From assembly GCA_000733355.1 (NCBI GenBank), contig JNVV01000035.1, positions 197,682 to 261,681 of the forward strand: a DNA stretch of 64,000 bases. The letters are read 5' to 3'. How positions within the stretch are numbered: position 1 is the stretch's first letter; the number at the start of each line of letters is the position of its first letter. Origin of the DNA: Falciphora oryzae. Taxonomy: Eukaryota; Ascomycota; Sordariomycetes; Magnaporthales; Magnaporthaceae. The position numbers and the translations under genes are program-made. This document shows, in pieces, positions 34,601 to 45,645 of the stretch. The notes below the pieces were generated by a model. It made no database searches and was not told the origin of the DNA. It saw nothing but the letters and a program-made list of their open reading frames with translations.

Positions 34601-35739
34601 AGTCGTGGCTAGATACGCTGGGCGCTCGGTGCGCCGACCCAGACTCAATAGAAAGGGGTCAAGGCTTGCTCGCGTCGGAGCCATGGTTGGGCATCCCCAA
34701 GGACATCGTCATGGACGTCGCTGGTCCCTGAATCCCACGTGGCGGAAGCTAAATATTAGTAGTCTTTATCTCAACTCTTTGTCTGTCGGTCTCTGCCTTA
34801 AACTTCTAGGATTGTCACCGTAGAACTCGTGTACCTCCTCCCATCTTAACGTTCGTCTCGAGATCCTCCTCCCATACCTCCGCTTTTGCAATAATACGTT
34901 ATAATTCCAACGGCCCGTCTTCTGCTTTCCATCGCATCCCCTATTTAAAAAAAAAAAAAAAAAAAAAACCGTCTCGGCATGATCCGAAACCCAGGAACGG
35001 CAAATCCAACATCAATGTCGTCAATCCCTCCCTTGTCCGCGGTCTTCCACACCGGGCTGTTTTCTTAGCGTAGCCGATCGCCTATCGCCATCGAGCCGAC
35101 ACCACTGTAGGACCCGCAATCCGACCATTGAGCCCGGATTCCCACGCCACCCAACGGCGGGCTGGGCTTCCCCCTCCCACGCAGCGTCACGGAAAACGGC
35201 CCAGCGCGGGGAGTTCGGCATTGGTTGTGCTGGGGTCGTTTCCGAACACTCCACCTCCTCCAAATCCCCAGAGCGGCCTGCCCTGCGGAGAAGCGGTGCA
35301 CGAATGGGCAACCGGGCCAAGCGCCAACGGATATGTCCCTGTGGGGTACCCAGGGTGAGGAGGTCAAGGAGCGAGCGACCAAGGGATGATAACACAATTT
35401 GATCAGGCCAGGTGCCGCTTCGAAGGCGACGGATGGGTCCCGACTGGGTCAGGGGAATTTCTGTGCGAAATGCAGCAACAATCCTGGCAGAGAGGCAACA
35501 CGAGCTTTCGCGGGGAAAGGAGGGATCTGGGAAGAGAGGGGGGGGGGGGGGGGGACCCTGCCGAGATCGCACCCAAGTGCATGTAATTCGAGTACAGGCG
35601 ACTTCCTACACATAACCAAAAAAGACATCGTGAACCTTTCTTTGTCCCCTGCACTCAACAGAACCGGCGGCGAAGTGACCAGAAGAACAACAAAGACCTC
35701 TCTATCTATTTCCTGCACAAACAAAACAAGAGTCCAAAA
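34601..35739. other. Gene-free stretch with long homopolymers
   Basis: It contains 22 consecutive A (34947-34968) and 17 consecutive G (35538-35554). The last 150 bases before 35740 are A/C-rich and are probably the leader of the dehydrogenase gene. No protein-like frame is seen. Confidence 0.5.
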
Positions 35740-36893
35740 ATGACCGTCCCGAACGGCATCCCCGCCCCGCCCGCCGGCAAGCCCACGGTCCTGCACCTGG
35801 GCGACCCGATCGAGTTCAACCACGACCTCTACAGGCAGATACAGGAGCGCTTCACCGTGGTCCGGCCGACGCTCGAGGAGCGGCAGCGGCCGGCCTTCCT
35901 GCAGGCGCTCCGCGACCGCAAGTGGGGCGACTTCGCAGCCGTCATGAAGCCCTTCTGGAACACGGGTGGCGAGATGGGCCGCTGGGACCGCGAGCTGATC
36001 CCGCTGCTGCCGGCCTCCTTTAAAGTTTACGCCTCGGCCGGCGCCGGCTTCGACTGGGCCGACGTTGACGTTATGGCCGAGAGGGGTATGTGGAAGCAGA
36101 CGCGCAAGGGGAAACAGTTGACTGATGCTTTCATTCTTCTCTAATACTCCTTGCAGGAATACTTTACTGCAACGGCGCCGGCGCCTCGACAGAGGCCGTG
36201 GCTGACATGGCCATTTACCACATCCTGTCAGTCTTCCGCAACATGCAGTGGTCCAACATGGCGGCCCGCAGCGGCGACCCGGACGCCTTCCTGGACGCCC
36301 ACCGCAACGCCCCCGTCGGCGCCCACAACCCGACTGGCCACGTGCTCGGCGTCGTCGGGCTGGGCCGCATCGGCCAGCGCACAGCCCAGAAGGCGCACGC
36401 CGCTTTCGGGATGCGCATCGCCTACTACGACATTGCGCCGCGGTCTGCCGAGCAGACGGCCGGGCTCGGGACCAACTTCAAGGGGTACGATTCCCTGGAA
36501 GAGATGCTCCCGTGTGCCGACTGCATCCTCATGGCCGCGCCGACCCAGCCCGACGGCAAGCCGATCCTGAAGAGGGAGCACATTTCGATGCTCAAAAAGG
36601 GGGCGCGCGTTGTCAACATCGGGCGGGGCACGCTGCTGGACGAGGAGGCGCTAGCGGACGCGCTCGACAGCGGAGCCGTGTATTCCGCAGGGCTCGACGT
36701 GCACGCCAATGAGCCGCACGCCAGCGCGAGGTTGCGGGCAAACCGCAAAGTCAGCCTGACCTCACACACAGGGGGTGGCGCGCTCGAGACCACGAGTGGA
36801 TTCGAGGCGCTCAGCATGCAAAACGTGCTCGCGGTTCTGGGCGGAAAGGAGCCGCTGACACCGGTGAACCTTCACCTGTTCAAGAAAACCTAG
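35740..36893 (+). CDS. D-isomer-specific 2-hydroxyacid dehydrogenase (glyoxylate/hydroxypyruvate or mandelate dehydrogenase type)
   Basis: Two exons (35740-36085, 36157-36893) with a standard intron (GTATGT, CTAATAC, TTGCAG) give 360 residues. The nucleotide-binding fold has GLGRIG at 183-188 with an acidic residue at the end of the next strand (RIAYYD). The catalytic set is visible: Arg272 in VNIGRGTLLDE, Glu301 in DVHANEPH and His319 in LTSHTGGGALE. These enzymes interconvert 2-oxo acids and D-2-hydroxy acids with NAD(P)H. The gene converges on the Zn2Cys6 regulator, with only 119 bases between the stop codons, and belongs to the candidate acid-catabolism group 35.7-43.6 kb. The substrate cannot be told from sequence. 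Confidence 0.9.
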
Positions 36894-37012
36894 ATAGGCA
36901 GGGCGATAAGTGAAGCATGTTGGGCTGGTGGGAGAGACGGGCTGTGCAGTTGAGGCGGTTCCGTCAGGACAATCAGTATCGATAGATTAAATCCCAAAAG
37001 GACTGAGGCCGA

Positions 37013-37451
37013 TCACACTATTGCCCAGCACGAGTCAAAGACGGTGTGCATGACGGCGCGCACGTCCTGACGCGTATTGGTGGCATCTTGACGGCGCTGG
37101 ACCTCTTCGAGGACTTGAGCTGTCGCGCGAGCGTTGGAGGCGACCTTCTCCATCCCGAGTATCTGGTCGCGGATCCAGTCGCGCTCGGCTGGGTCCTTCT
37201 CTTCGGTCCCCCACATTAGCAGCGGCCAGAGCATATTGACCGGTAGCGTTGTTTGACTTGACAACTGTGACTGCTGTGGATATTGTTGTTGTTCTTGCTG
37301 GTCTTGTTGTGGCTGTGCCTGGCCGCCGCTGGTGCTTGCATCTTCGGCGACGGAACCGGAAAACCTCCTATCCGGAGCGATGACCCCTTCCGGTGCCCCT
37401 GCAGTCATTGGTGATGTCATATCAAACTGCTGCTGCTGCTGCTGCTGCTGC

Positions 37452-37497
<46 letters not shown>

Positions 37498-39376
37498 CGT
37501 CTGGAGCCGGTCCGGCGTCATCAACCATTAGACGGGCCAGGTGTCGGATCTGGGCGAGGGCGTCCTTGGACTCAGCAGAGAGGGGCAGATGTCGGTATGC
37601 AACCCGGTGAAGGTGCAGCTTGCTGGCGTGATAGTTGGACAGGTACGTCCTGAAAGCACGAGTGATGGTGAAGGCAAGGTAGGGGCTGACGAATGGGGCC
37701 CTGAGTTTCCCGGCGACGGCGTGCGGCATGAGAGCGGGGCATCCGTCGGCTAGCAAGGCACGCAGGTCGCGGAGGATACCGGCTGCGATGTTCATAACCT
37801 CTGTCTCATCCTCAACAGTGCCACGGCTGCGATGCCACGGGTCGATCTTGGAGATGCGTCCCATAAAGGACTGGACCTTCTGGTAAAAGACTATGCCGGG
37901 CTGGTACAGCAACTCGAAGAGAACGTCTTCGATGTCCCTGTCAAGTCCAGCGCCGGCCGGTAACAAGCTGCTACTGGAACCCCCAGCCCGATCTGCCGAG
38001 CCTTCTGCGGCGTCGTTAGTACTATCGTGAAGGCTACCAGGTGATGGCTGCACGAGCAGGCTCTCGTCCTGGTCTGTAAGGAAAAGCCCCTCGCCGCCGG
38101 CGGAGACGGCACGAGCATCCAGCAGCCGGATCCACGATAGCAGATGCATCTCGACTGGGTGGAAGCCTCTCCTGTCTCCCTGGCGAAAGATGGTGTAGGC
38201 GCGCTTCAAGTTCGTGTGCGTGGTCTCCGTGCGCTCCTCTAGGATATCAATGTAGCAGAGGAAAAATAGGGTGGCCAGCAGGCTCTGTCGCCGAGAGCTG
38301 TGTCGCTCGGGGGACGGCAGCTCCCCTACCGCATCGAGTTCTTTGGTCGCGTTCTCGTAGTAGTGCTGGTTGACTTGGGACCAGGGTGTCTCGCGACGGC
38401 AGCGCAGCAGGTTGGAGAAGGCCAAGATGGCGTAGCGGACCATGGTAGAGGCGGCAGCCATTGAGATCAGCACGCGGCGCATGGCAGTCCATTTCTTCTG
38501 AGTCTCGACCTCGGCGAGGATGGGCGGCACGACCGTATGGACAAAGTAGGTGAGAAGATCACTGTCCTCGCCCTGGAAAACGGATAGGCCGATGGAGGCA
38601 GGCGCTGCCATGGTATCTTTGTACTGCGATGATTGGGGGCTCGCTATCTGCCTTTCCTGGGCTGCCGCATCCCTCAGCGCGAGATCTAGGCGCCGCCCGG
38701 TATCGGTGCTGACTGATGTGGTGGTCGGGGTGCCGAGGCGGAGGTTGGCGTCCTGGGAGAAAGGAGATTTTGTTAAATCAAGGCGTTGAAGTCACCAGGA
38801 GAAGCACGCATTCTGGGCGGCGCGTACCATGGACCCGTCGCCAGCCGACATGCCGAACTGCCCCCAGAGCCCTCCATCGGACCACATGAAGCTCGCATAG
38901 TCGAAAAACTGGTCGACGCCGGCGGCCGGCTGCCCGGCTTGCAGCGAGAGCAGCTGGCCGCCGCCTGGACTGGCGATGCTGCCAAGGTTGTCAGGTGACT
39001 GGATATCGGGTCGCCGGCCGGCCGGTAGCTCCGCATGGACCAGTCTTGCAGAGCCGTTCGGGGTGGACGACGCTCGTCTCGATGTGCCCGGAGCGGGGGT
39101 TGTATGGATCAGGGGGCGCCATTGGCAGTGTAGGTTGAGGCGTTCGCAATGGGAGCATCGCGGTCTCTGTTCGTCGCACCGGACCTTGCGCCGTCTGTGT
39201 TGGGAGGTGGTTTGTCAGTCGGCGACTGGAGCAGCGATGTGGACATCAACGATGGCGCACGAAACCCACCTGCACGTCACACAGCCGTTCTTGGAGCGAG
39301 CAATGCGGCGGATGGGGCCGTTGTTCGCGTCGCCGGCCTGGCCGCGGTCCGCGGGGTTATCCTGCATGGAGAGCAT
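37013..39376 (-). CDS. Zn2Cys6 fungal transcription factor with long polyglutamine tract
   Basis: Exons 39376-39270, 39194-38828 and 38752-37013 join in phase to give 737 residues. The first intron splits the zinc cluster after C-V-T-C. The joined motif has C-x2-C-x6-C-x6-C-x2-C-x6-C spacing at residues 32-59, with RRRKVRCDEQRPRC in the middle. The large C-terminal exon is the usual helical regulatory region. It contains a run of about 23 glutamines encoded by a block of CAA followed by a block of CAG (37432-37497), and a second Q-rich part. Upstream in-frame sequence has no other ATG, so 39376 (or the ATG nine bases on) is the likely start. It is probably the local regulator of the neighbouring dehydrogenase, carrier and aldolase genes, by position only. 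Confidence 0.88.
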
Positions 39377-39986
39377 CGGTTGCTGGCGGCCGCATTGCGC
39401 CGTCGCGGCACCATCTGAAGCTGTCGGCCATGATGAAGAAAAAAAAAGAGGAGGAGCCAGAGGCACCCTGGGCGGACGATGGAGCACCACGGCTGGAGGG
39501 ACTGGGGGCTGGGGAGAGCTCCAGGATCTCGTGTGGTGCTTGTGGGGCGCCAGCAAATGCGCATTCGCGGGGCTCAACGTGTTGGCCCAGAGGCTGTCTG
39601 GGGCAGGGCGGCAGTCATCCTACGCCAAGCACGGAAACGGTGATGTTGGGTCCTCGCTCGGTCTGGCTTTTTTCTTTTTCTTTTCTTCTTTTAGGTATTG
39701 TGGTTCGAATCGATGCGATTGACGAATTTGACCGTGCGCTGGCTGGCTGGCCTTGCTCCAAGCCAACCCTTGTCAGCGCACCGAGCTACCAAAACTTGAG
39801 CAAACCAAGCGCCGCTAAATGCAAGACCAATCCGCGCTAGGAAGGTCCATCCAACGGTCGCATTGTAGCCGCAATCCTGGGCTCCCGGCAGGCAACAGAA
39901 GAAATTTCAATGCATGTTTTATTCCAAAGACGACGTTGGCCCAAAACGCGCCATTTCCTTCGTGTTCCACATCGATCCACCACTCA
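39377..39986. other. Spacer upstream of the Zn2Cys6 gene
   Basis: It lies between the 5' end of the regulator and the 3' end of the MFS carrier, both on the minus strand. No protein-like frame of its own; T-rich run near 39669-39691. Confidence 0.4.
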
Positions 39987-41581
39987 TCACAAAGTATAGC
40001 GGTAGTCTGGGGTGCACTGCCACCTGGCCGCGAGGGCGAGTGTCCGTGTGCCCACCGCAGTCCCCTCGGCTGCCATGTCCTCGTCTCTCGCTGCGTCAAG
40101 GGCCCTGTTGCGCCAGGCGAGGTAGAAGCGCAGGGTCGTAGCCATCGCGATGCATGCCCCTGAGAAGGCCACGTTTGCCACGTTCGCCTGCCAGTACCGC
40201 GGCCCCTGAGCTGCCGGGTAAAAGTAGCTGGCGTAGATGGACGCCAGGTTCGACCCTGCGTTGACCACGGCGTAGGCCACGGCGCGCTTGGCCGACGGCC
40301 GCGGCAGCGTCGTCGACACCCACGACAGGATGCAGCCAAACGACCCGTACACCGACATCATCATGAAGGTTGCTATGTACCGCGCCGCCACGTGCAGCGT
40401 CGCCGCCGAGATGATGAAGCCGACGCTGCAGAAGACCTGCGGCCAGACGACGTGCAGCCACCGCTCGCGCGTCGCGTCGCTGTGCCACGAGTTGCTGATG
40501 CCGAGGAGCGCCGTGAACACGTACGGCGGCGCGCTCAGCAGGAGCGTCTCGCGCTGCGAGTACCCCAGCGTCTGTACGATAGTCGGGAAGAAGTTGGTGA
40601 AGGCCGCCCCCGTGTTGAGCCCCAGCTGCATCATCCAGATCATGTACAGGCTGATGTCGCTAAACGCGAGCTTGAGGCCCTGCATCGCCGTCGTGTCCGC
40701 CTGGTCCTCGGGCTCCTCGCTGGCCTCCTCGGCCACCCGTAGCACCGCCAGCGCCCGCTCCTCGTCCGACAGCCACTTAGTGTCGGCCGGGTAGTCGGGG
40801 ATCACGTAAAAGGTGATGCCCGCCACCGGGATCGTCAAGGCGCCCTCGATGATGAAGAGCCAGCGCCAATCTGCCAGCCCCGCGACCCCGTCCATGCCGC
40901 CCATGATGGCCGAGCCCAGGAACCCGCTAAAGGCGCCTGCCATCAGGCCGGCCGCGAACAGGATCGAGATGCGCTTGGCTAGCTCTCTCTTGGTGTACCA
41001 GGAACTGAAGAGGAACAGCGCGCCGGGAAAGAAGGGCGCCTCGACAAAGCCGAGAAGAAAGCGGAGCACCACCATGCCGGCGTAGTTCTGCACCGCGCCA
41101 GTGCATGCGCTTACTGTGCCCCACGACGCCATGACGATCGGGAGAAATACCGAGGGCCTCATTTTGTTGAGTATCATGTTCGTCGGGATCTGCGTCAGGA
41201 TATACCCGACGAAAAAGGTGCTGATGATGGTGTTGTACTGTGTGCCGTGGAGCCCAATGTCCTTCTCGAAACTACCCAGCCGCGCCGTCGCGATATTGTT
41301 CCGGTCGATGTAGTTGAGCACATCTTCCTCGTGGGCCACGTTAGTTCATCACCATACAGCCAGCGGCATGGGAGTGGACCGGGACACATACAGAGCAGCA
41401 TCATCAGCGGCATCATACGGATATCGATCTTTCGAACCAGATCTTTCTCTTTGCGCTTGCGGTCCTCTATCAGAGGACCATTCGGTGGTGAAGTCTCAAG
41501 GCCCATGCTGACTGTCTCGGAGTGGATGGCGTCGTCCCCTTCGGAAGTCTTCGTCTTGTCTGGAAGATCTTTGCGCGACAT
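39987..41581 (-). CDS. MFS carrier, anion:cation symporter family (TNA1/Dal5-like)
   Basis: Exon 1 (41581-41392) and exon 2 (41323-39987) join through a 68-nt intron (GTATGT donor, ACTAAC branch site, unusual GAAG acceptor) to restore MMLLYVLNYIDRNNIATARLG, giving 508 residues. Twelve membrane spans are expected. Signature pieces are YILTQIPTNMILNKMRPS, RFLLGFVEAPFFPG, SSWYTKRELAKRI, WRWLFIIEGALTI and SFGCILSWVSTTLPRPSAKR. Members import small carboxylates and related anions such as nicotinate, allantoate or sugar acids with protons. The gene diverges from the DHDPS-family aldolase across a 1-kb spacer, which suggests joint control and uptake of the aldolase pathway's substrate. The ATG at 41581 is the first in-frame ATG. 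Confidence 0.9.
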
Positions 41582-42602
41582 GGTGTCCTGCTTTGTGGCC
41601 GATGCGTCTGCCGGCTGCACTTTACCGAGAGAACATGAGTCCAGAGCAGTTCAGAGAGATCACGTCTACTTTTATGGCATTTGGTGCGTATTTAAGCGCC
41701 CAGTCTATGCACCATCTTCGCCACGCGCAGTCCCCTCCCTAGCGTAGTATCGACACCATCCTCCCGACACTGGGATACGACTGTTATCCGGGACGAAACC
41801 GGCCCAGCGGTCTTCACCCTTGGCTCTATGTACATGCATAATCACATCGACGCATCCTCCCAACCGTCGTCGGCCGCATCCTCTAGACAAGGACCCTCAT
41901 GACTCGGAGGTATGTGAGGGTCGACGGGGTTATTCCCGCAGGCCTCCTCCTTACCCCATGGGGAACCTCTCTGCTGACCGCCCAGCCCATGGCCACCTCC
42001 ATAGTAAGTATTGCCGAGATACACCCGCTTCATTCCCTGTGCATAGTCTCCGACACGAGTCCGTGTAGGCTCGTATGCAGGGGCGCGTCCGTCGTCGGCA
42101 TTCTACGAGGCAGCCATCGGCTCGCCTAGCCTGCCTAGCGGTAGCCGACGGGTGGGGCCCTAGAGCGTGTCCCCATCCCCGATTCCGCCGCTAGCCGACC
42201 GACGAGCCACGCTTCCCGGTCCCGGCAGCACACTTCATCTCCACTGCCGCGGGGGCCGCGCTGAATCTGACGACCTCAGGACCTTCTGAGCTCAGTGGGA
42301 GGGGCTTGGGCGGAGCTTCCCCACGCCCACGTCACCGGCATGGCTTCAGGGGTCACCGCCCTCGCCGGGTCGTCCCGGGCATTGGGATGTCACGAATCGC
42401 GGCCGGTCCAAGGCGAGAGGTTTTTATATAGACGGACAGAGCCGCACCTGAACATCTCGTGTGTTTTCTTTCACAAGATTTCGAACCTTTCTTGGCTTCG
42501 CGAGATACCCCCACGAGATTAGCACCGGAGCACGATCACTTTAAATCATCACACCTTTTTTGGTCTTTCTTGATACCCCTTATTGTACAATATTTATCCA
42601 AG
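41582..42602. promoter_or_regulatory. Bidirectional promoter region between carrier and aldolase
   Basis: The MFS carrier leaves to the left and the aldolase to the right. A TATA-like TTTTTATATAGA lies at about 42420-42431, some 175 bases before the aldolase ATG. The stretch is rich in CGG/CCG triplets, the half-sites bound by Zn2Cys6 factors, but it is also GC-rich overall, so no specific site is claimed. No gene is seen in it. Confidence 0.5.
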
Positions 42603-43632
42603 ATGGGCTCCACAGCGAAGGCCGCCTTCCCTCCTGGGATCCACGTGCCTAGCCTGACGTGGTTTGAGGGCACTCAGGAGCAGGGCATCGACTGGGCGGT
42701 CCAGAAGAGGCATTTTGAGTTTCTGGTCAAGTCCGGCCTGCACGGCAGTAAGTAGAACCTTCGAAACTATGCCAGCAGAAGAATCCCGCTACTAACCCAT
42801 CTGATCTATCCTAGTCGTTATTGCCGGCACCAACGGCGAGGCCGTGACACTCTCGGCAGACGAGAAGCGCGAACTGGTAGTTGCTGCCCGCGAGATCGCC
42901 ACGGCCAACGGGCGCGGCGACATCCCCATCACGCTGGGCTGCGGCGGTCAGAGCACGCAGCAGGTCATCGCCGAGACGAGGCAGGCGGCGGCGGCGGGCG
43001 CCGACTTCGCGCTGGTGCTGACGCCCAGCTACTTCCACTTCGCCATGAACGAGGACGCCATCGTGGGCTTCTTCCGCGAGCTGGCCGACGCCAGCCCCGT
43101 GCCCATCATCATCTACAACTTTCCCGGCGTCGTGGCCGGCCTCGACGTCAACTCGGACATGCTAGCGGTCCTGGGTGCACACTCCAACATTATCGGCGTC
43201 AAGCTGACGTGCGGCGGCATCGCAAAGGTGGCGCGCGTCTCGGCGCAGTACAAGCCCGACGAGTTCTTCACGCTGGCGGGCCAGAGCGACTGGCTGGTCC
43301 CCGCAATGGGCCTGGGCAGCATCGGCGCCATCACGGGCGTGGCGAACCTGTACCCGCGCGTCTGCGTGCGCATCTTCGACCTGCACCGCGCCGGCAAGGT
43401 CAAGGAGGCCGAGGCGGCCCAGATCGAGCTGGCAAAGATGGAGTGGGGGTTCGGCAAGGGAGGGATCAACGGCACCAAGCACATCGTGGCCAAGCTCCGG
43501 TCGTACCCGCTCGAGAGCAGCCACTGCCGTCGCCCTTACCCGCAGTACTCGGACCCCAAGAAGCAGGAGTGGATCGACAGCGTCGTCAGGCCGCTTGAGG
43601 CTGAGGAGAAGGCAATCAACGAGCACTACTAG
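42603..43632 (+). CDS. DHDPS/NAL-family aldolase (2-keto-3-deoxy acid or 4-hydroxy-2-oxoglutarate type)
   Basis: Exons 42603-42747 and 42815-43632 (GTAAGT, ACTAACC, CCTAG) give 320 residues, normal for the family. The (beta/alpha)8 barrel carries GTNGEAVTL (substrate loop), Tyr149 in IIIYNFPG and the Schiff-base Lys178 in IIGVKLTCGG. Fungal members split 2-keto-3-deoxy sugar acids or 4-hydroxy-2-oxoglutarate into pyruvate and an aldehyde, rather than making lysine. The neighbouring carrier, dehydrogenase and zinc-cluster factor support a catabolic role. The carboxylate-binding loop reads TNGEAVTL where many members have TTGE, which may alter substrate choice. Confidence 0.9.
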
Positions 43633-44161
43633 AGATGGTTGTCCAGTAATAGGTAGAGATAGGTTCAAAACCGATGTCGATAGTGGTGCTTATGCTGCGT
43701 GCTGAACTAGGTAGACTTCTAGATAACACAGCCTGCAAATATCAGAAGCAACCATTGAAGTACACTTTTCTCGATAGGCGAGCAGCGTGAGGTGCTCCTT
43801 CCGAAGTGCTCTGACGGCAACATAAGGTTCCAGCCACCGCAGAAACCCTCCACCACCCGAGATGCTCTGGCGACTTATTCCCTAACCATCAACGTCACCC
43901 CGAGGGGATTATTTCTAGGGCGGGCACTGCCCACCGAACCTACCTGCCCTGTTGCAGACTGGCGATTGCAGAAACCTGGCAGCCAGGAGACGCGAGAAAA
44001 ACGGACCAACCGAGCAACCGTTCAGATCCGTACCCCGACGCGAAAGCCAGTATTCATCTGTCTAGCACAGAGCCGTCTCAGCGGCGCCCTGTGGACAACC
44101 TTTGGTCCTTCAATTGATACCACAGACTCTTTCAAGACAATAGGAAGCCCTCCTAGAGGCG
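43633..44161. other. Spacer between aldolase and PD-(D/E)XK-like gene
   Basis: It holds the 3' end of the aldolase gene and the promoter of the next plus-strand gene. No protein-like frame that ends within it. Confidence 0.4.
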
Positions 44162-45445
44162 ATGCCGTCCGCCACAACCAGGCAACAGAGGGCGGAGGGC
44201 TCGAACACCTCCTCTGGCGCCTCTCCACGCTCTGGCACGTCTCCAGAGCTCTCAGATCACGATGGACCGACGGCCGATTGCCGTCTCCTGGCCCTGCGCT
44301 TCCTCGCCAAGCCCGTCAGGCTCCAGTCACTCTCAGCCAGCCGACCCGGACTTCCTGCCGACGTCACCGACCTTGTCCGTCGAATTGAAGACATAGCACT
44401 CTTCAACGAGGCCTTCGTCCCGGCGGCAGCGCGCGAGACAATCCGAAAGGAGGTGCCCGGCGGAGAGCGCTGGCCTGACTTTTTCTTCCAGCCGTCTGCT
44501 ACCGCTGCTACCGCGCCTGCACACGGTAAACACCAGGGGCTTGAACCCTGGGTCGAAGAGGCCGATCAAGCCGGAGAGTCCCAGCAGGTTCTAGCAAAGC
44601 GCGAGTTCCATGCCCTGGCTACCATTGCGGACGACGCCGCCGAGTGCTCCGCCCGCTTCTGGGGCGAGCTGGCCTGGAAGAAGCTCGTTCACTGGCCAAT
44701 TCTCAGCCTGGCCGCGCGGGCGTCCGGCGGCCGTATCATCTGCGAGATGATGACGGGCGCCAGCATCGAGACCCAGTGGCTGCCGCAGCGGCCCCCGGCA
44801 GTCGGCAGCAGCGGCAATGGCGGAAACACGGGCGGCTACCGGCCCCTGACGGGCCTGCTCCGCGAGCGCGCGACCGGAAAACACATGACCGACTTTGCGT
44901 TCGCCCTCTCCCTCGAGGACGGCGGCGGTGACGGCCGTCGCCCTGGCGATTGCGCACTGGCTCGGGCGATCGACAGAGCCGTCACGGCCCAGCCCGAGGG
45001 GTGGCCCCTGTCGATCAACCAGACCAGCCATGAGCCGCTCGCGCACAGCCCGATTGGCATCAGCATCAAGACGGGCTGCCTGACGGATGGCGGAGGCTTC
45101 CAGCTCGGCATCTGGGCCGCCGCGTGGCACCGCCGCATCAGCGAGCTCCTGGCGCTCTCTCCGTCGTCGCCCTCGAGGCCAATTGTGACCCTGCCCCTCC
45201 TGCTCTGCTGCGAGTACCAGTGGGAGCTGTACTTTGCCGTCGACCGCGGCCACGAGATCCACCTCGTCGGCCCGCACTCGATAGGGTCGACGCGGGATAT
45301 GGTGTCCATCTACCGCCTGCTGGCGGTGCTGCGGGAGCTTTGCAAGTGGGTGGAGGGGCCCTTCCGCAGCTGGATGATGGATGTGTTTGGGGTTGGAGGT
45401 GCCGCGTCTCCGCCGGAAAGCGAGGATAGCGGCAGCAGCCAGTAA
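44162..45445 (+). CDS. PD-(D/E)XK nuclease-like domain protein with altered catalytic motif
   Basis: A single exon encodes 427 residues. The layout resembles the PD-(D/E)XK-like domain found in many fungal orphan proteins: a variable N-terminus, DVTDLVRRIEDIALFNEAF, a MTDFAFAL strand, INQTSHEPLAHSPIGISIKTG, then FQLGIWAAAWHRRISELL and TLPLLLCCEYQWELYFAVD, ending SIYRLLAVLRELCKWVEGPF. In the usual motif the strand reads I-S-I-E-T-K with E-x-K; here it is ISIKTG, so the catalytic Glu and Lys are replaced, although the Asp in TDFAF is kept. It is probably not an active nuclease. The role of these fungal proteins is largely unknown. It converges on the CYP505-type gene with 200 bases between stop codons. 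Confidence 0.7.
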   Translation: MPSATTRQQRAEGSNTSSGASPRSGTSPELSDHDGPTADCRLLALRFLAKPVRLQSLSASRPGLPADVTDLVRRIEDIALFNEAFVPAAARETIRKEVPGGERWPDFFFQPSATAATAPAHGKHQGLEPWVEEADQAGESQQVLAKREFHALATIADDAAECSARFWGELAWKKLVHWPILSLAARASGGRIICEMMTGASIETQWLPQRPPAVGSSGNGGNTGGYRPLTGLLRERATGKHMTDFAFALSLEDGGGDGRRPGDCALARAIDRAVTAQPEGWPLSINQTSHEPLAHSPIGISIKTGCLTDGGGFQLGIWAAAWHRRISELLALSPSSPSRPIVTLPLLLCCEYQWELYFAVDRGHEIHLVGPHSIGSTRDMVSIYRLLAVLRELCKWVEGPFRSWMMDVFGVGGAASPPESEDSGSSQ

Positions 45446-45645
45446 GCTAGTATTCTGAGAATCGTTCACGTGATAAGTATGGCACTGGGTGGATCAATAT
45501 TCATAACTTGCTGGTCATTGTGTATTTACTTTGTCGTTTCCATAGCGTTTCTAGACGAGACTATATTACGATTCTTCGGATGTTATCACTTGCGTGCCAC
45601 CGAGCCCCTCGATGTGACTCCGAGTTCCAACCACTTTCCACCAAT

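Noticed and set aside
34947..34968. A22 run as a possible retroposon tail
   Set aside because: No target duplication and no processed gene copy lies upstream; it is taken as a simple homopolymer.
39695..39720. GGTTCGAATC, like a tRNA B box
   Set aside because: No A box or cloverleaf arms fit around it, and the 5' side is a T-rich run.
41195..41620. Upstream GTG or TTG starts for the MFS carrier, the Zn2Cys6 factor and the CYP505-type gene
   Set aside because: These codons only extend the open frames; the first in-frame ATG codons (41581, 39376, 49743) were used instead, since fungal nuclear genes start with ATG.
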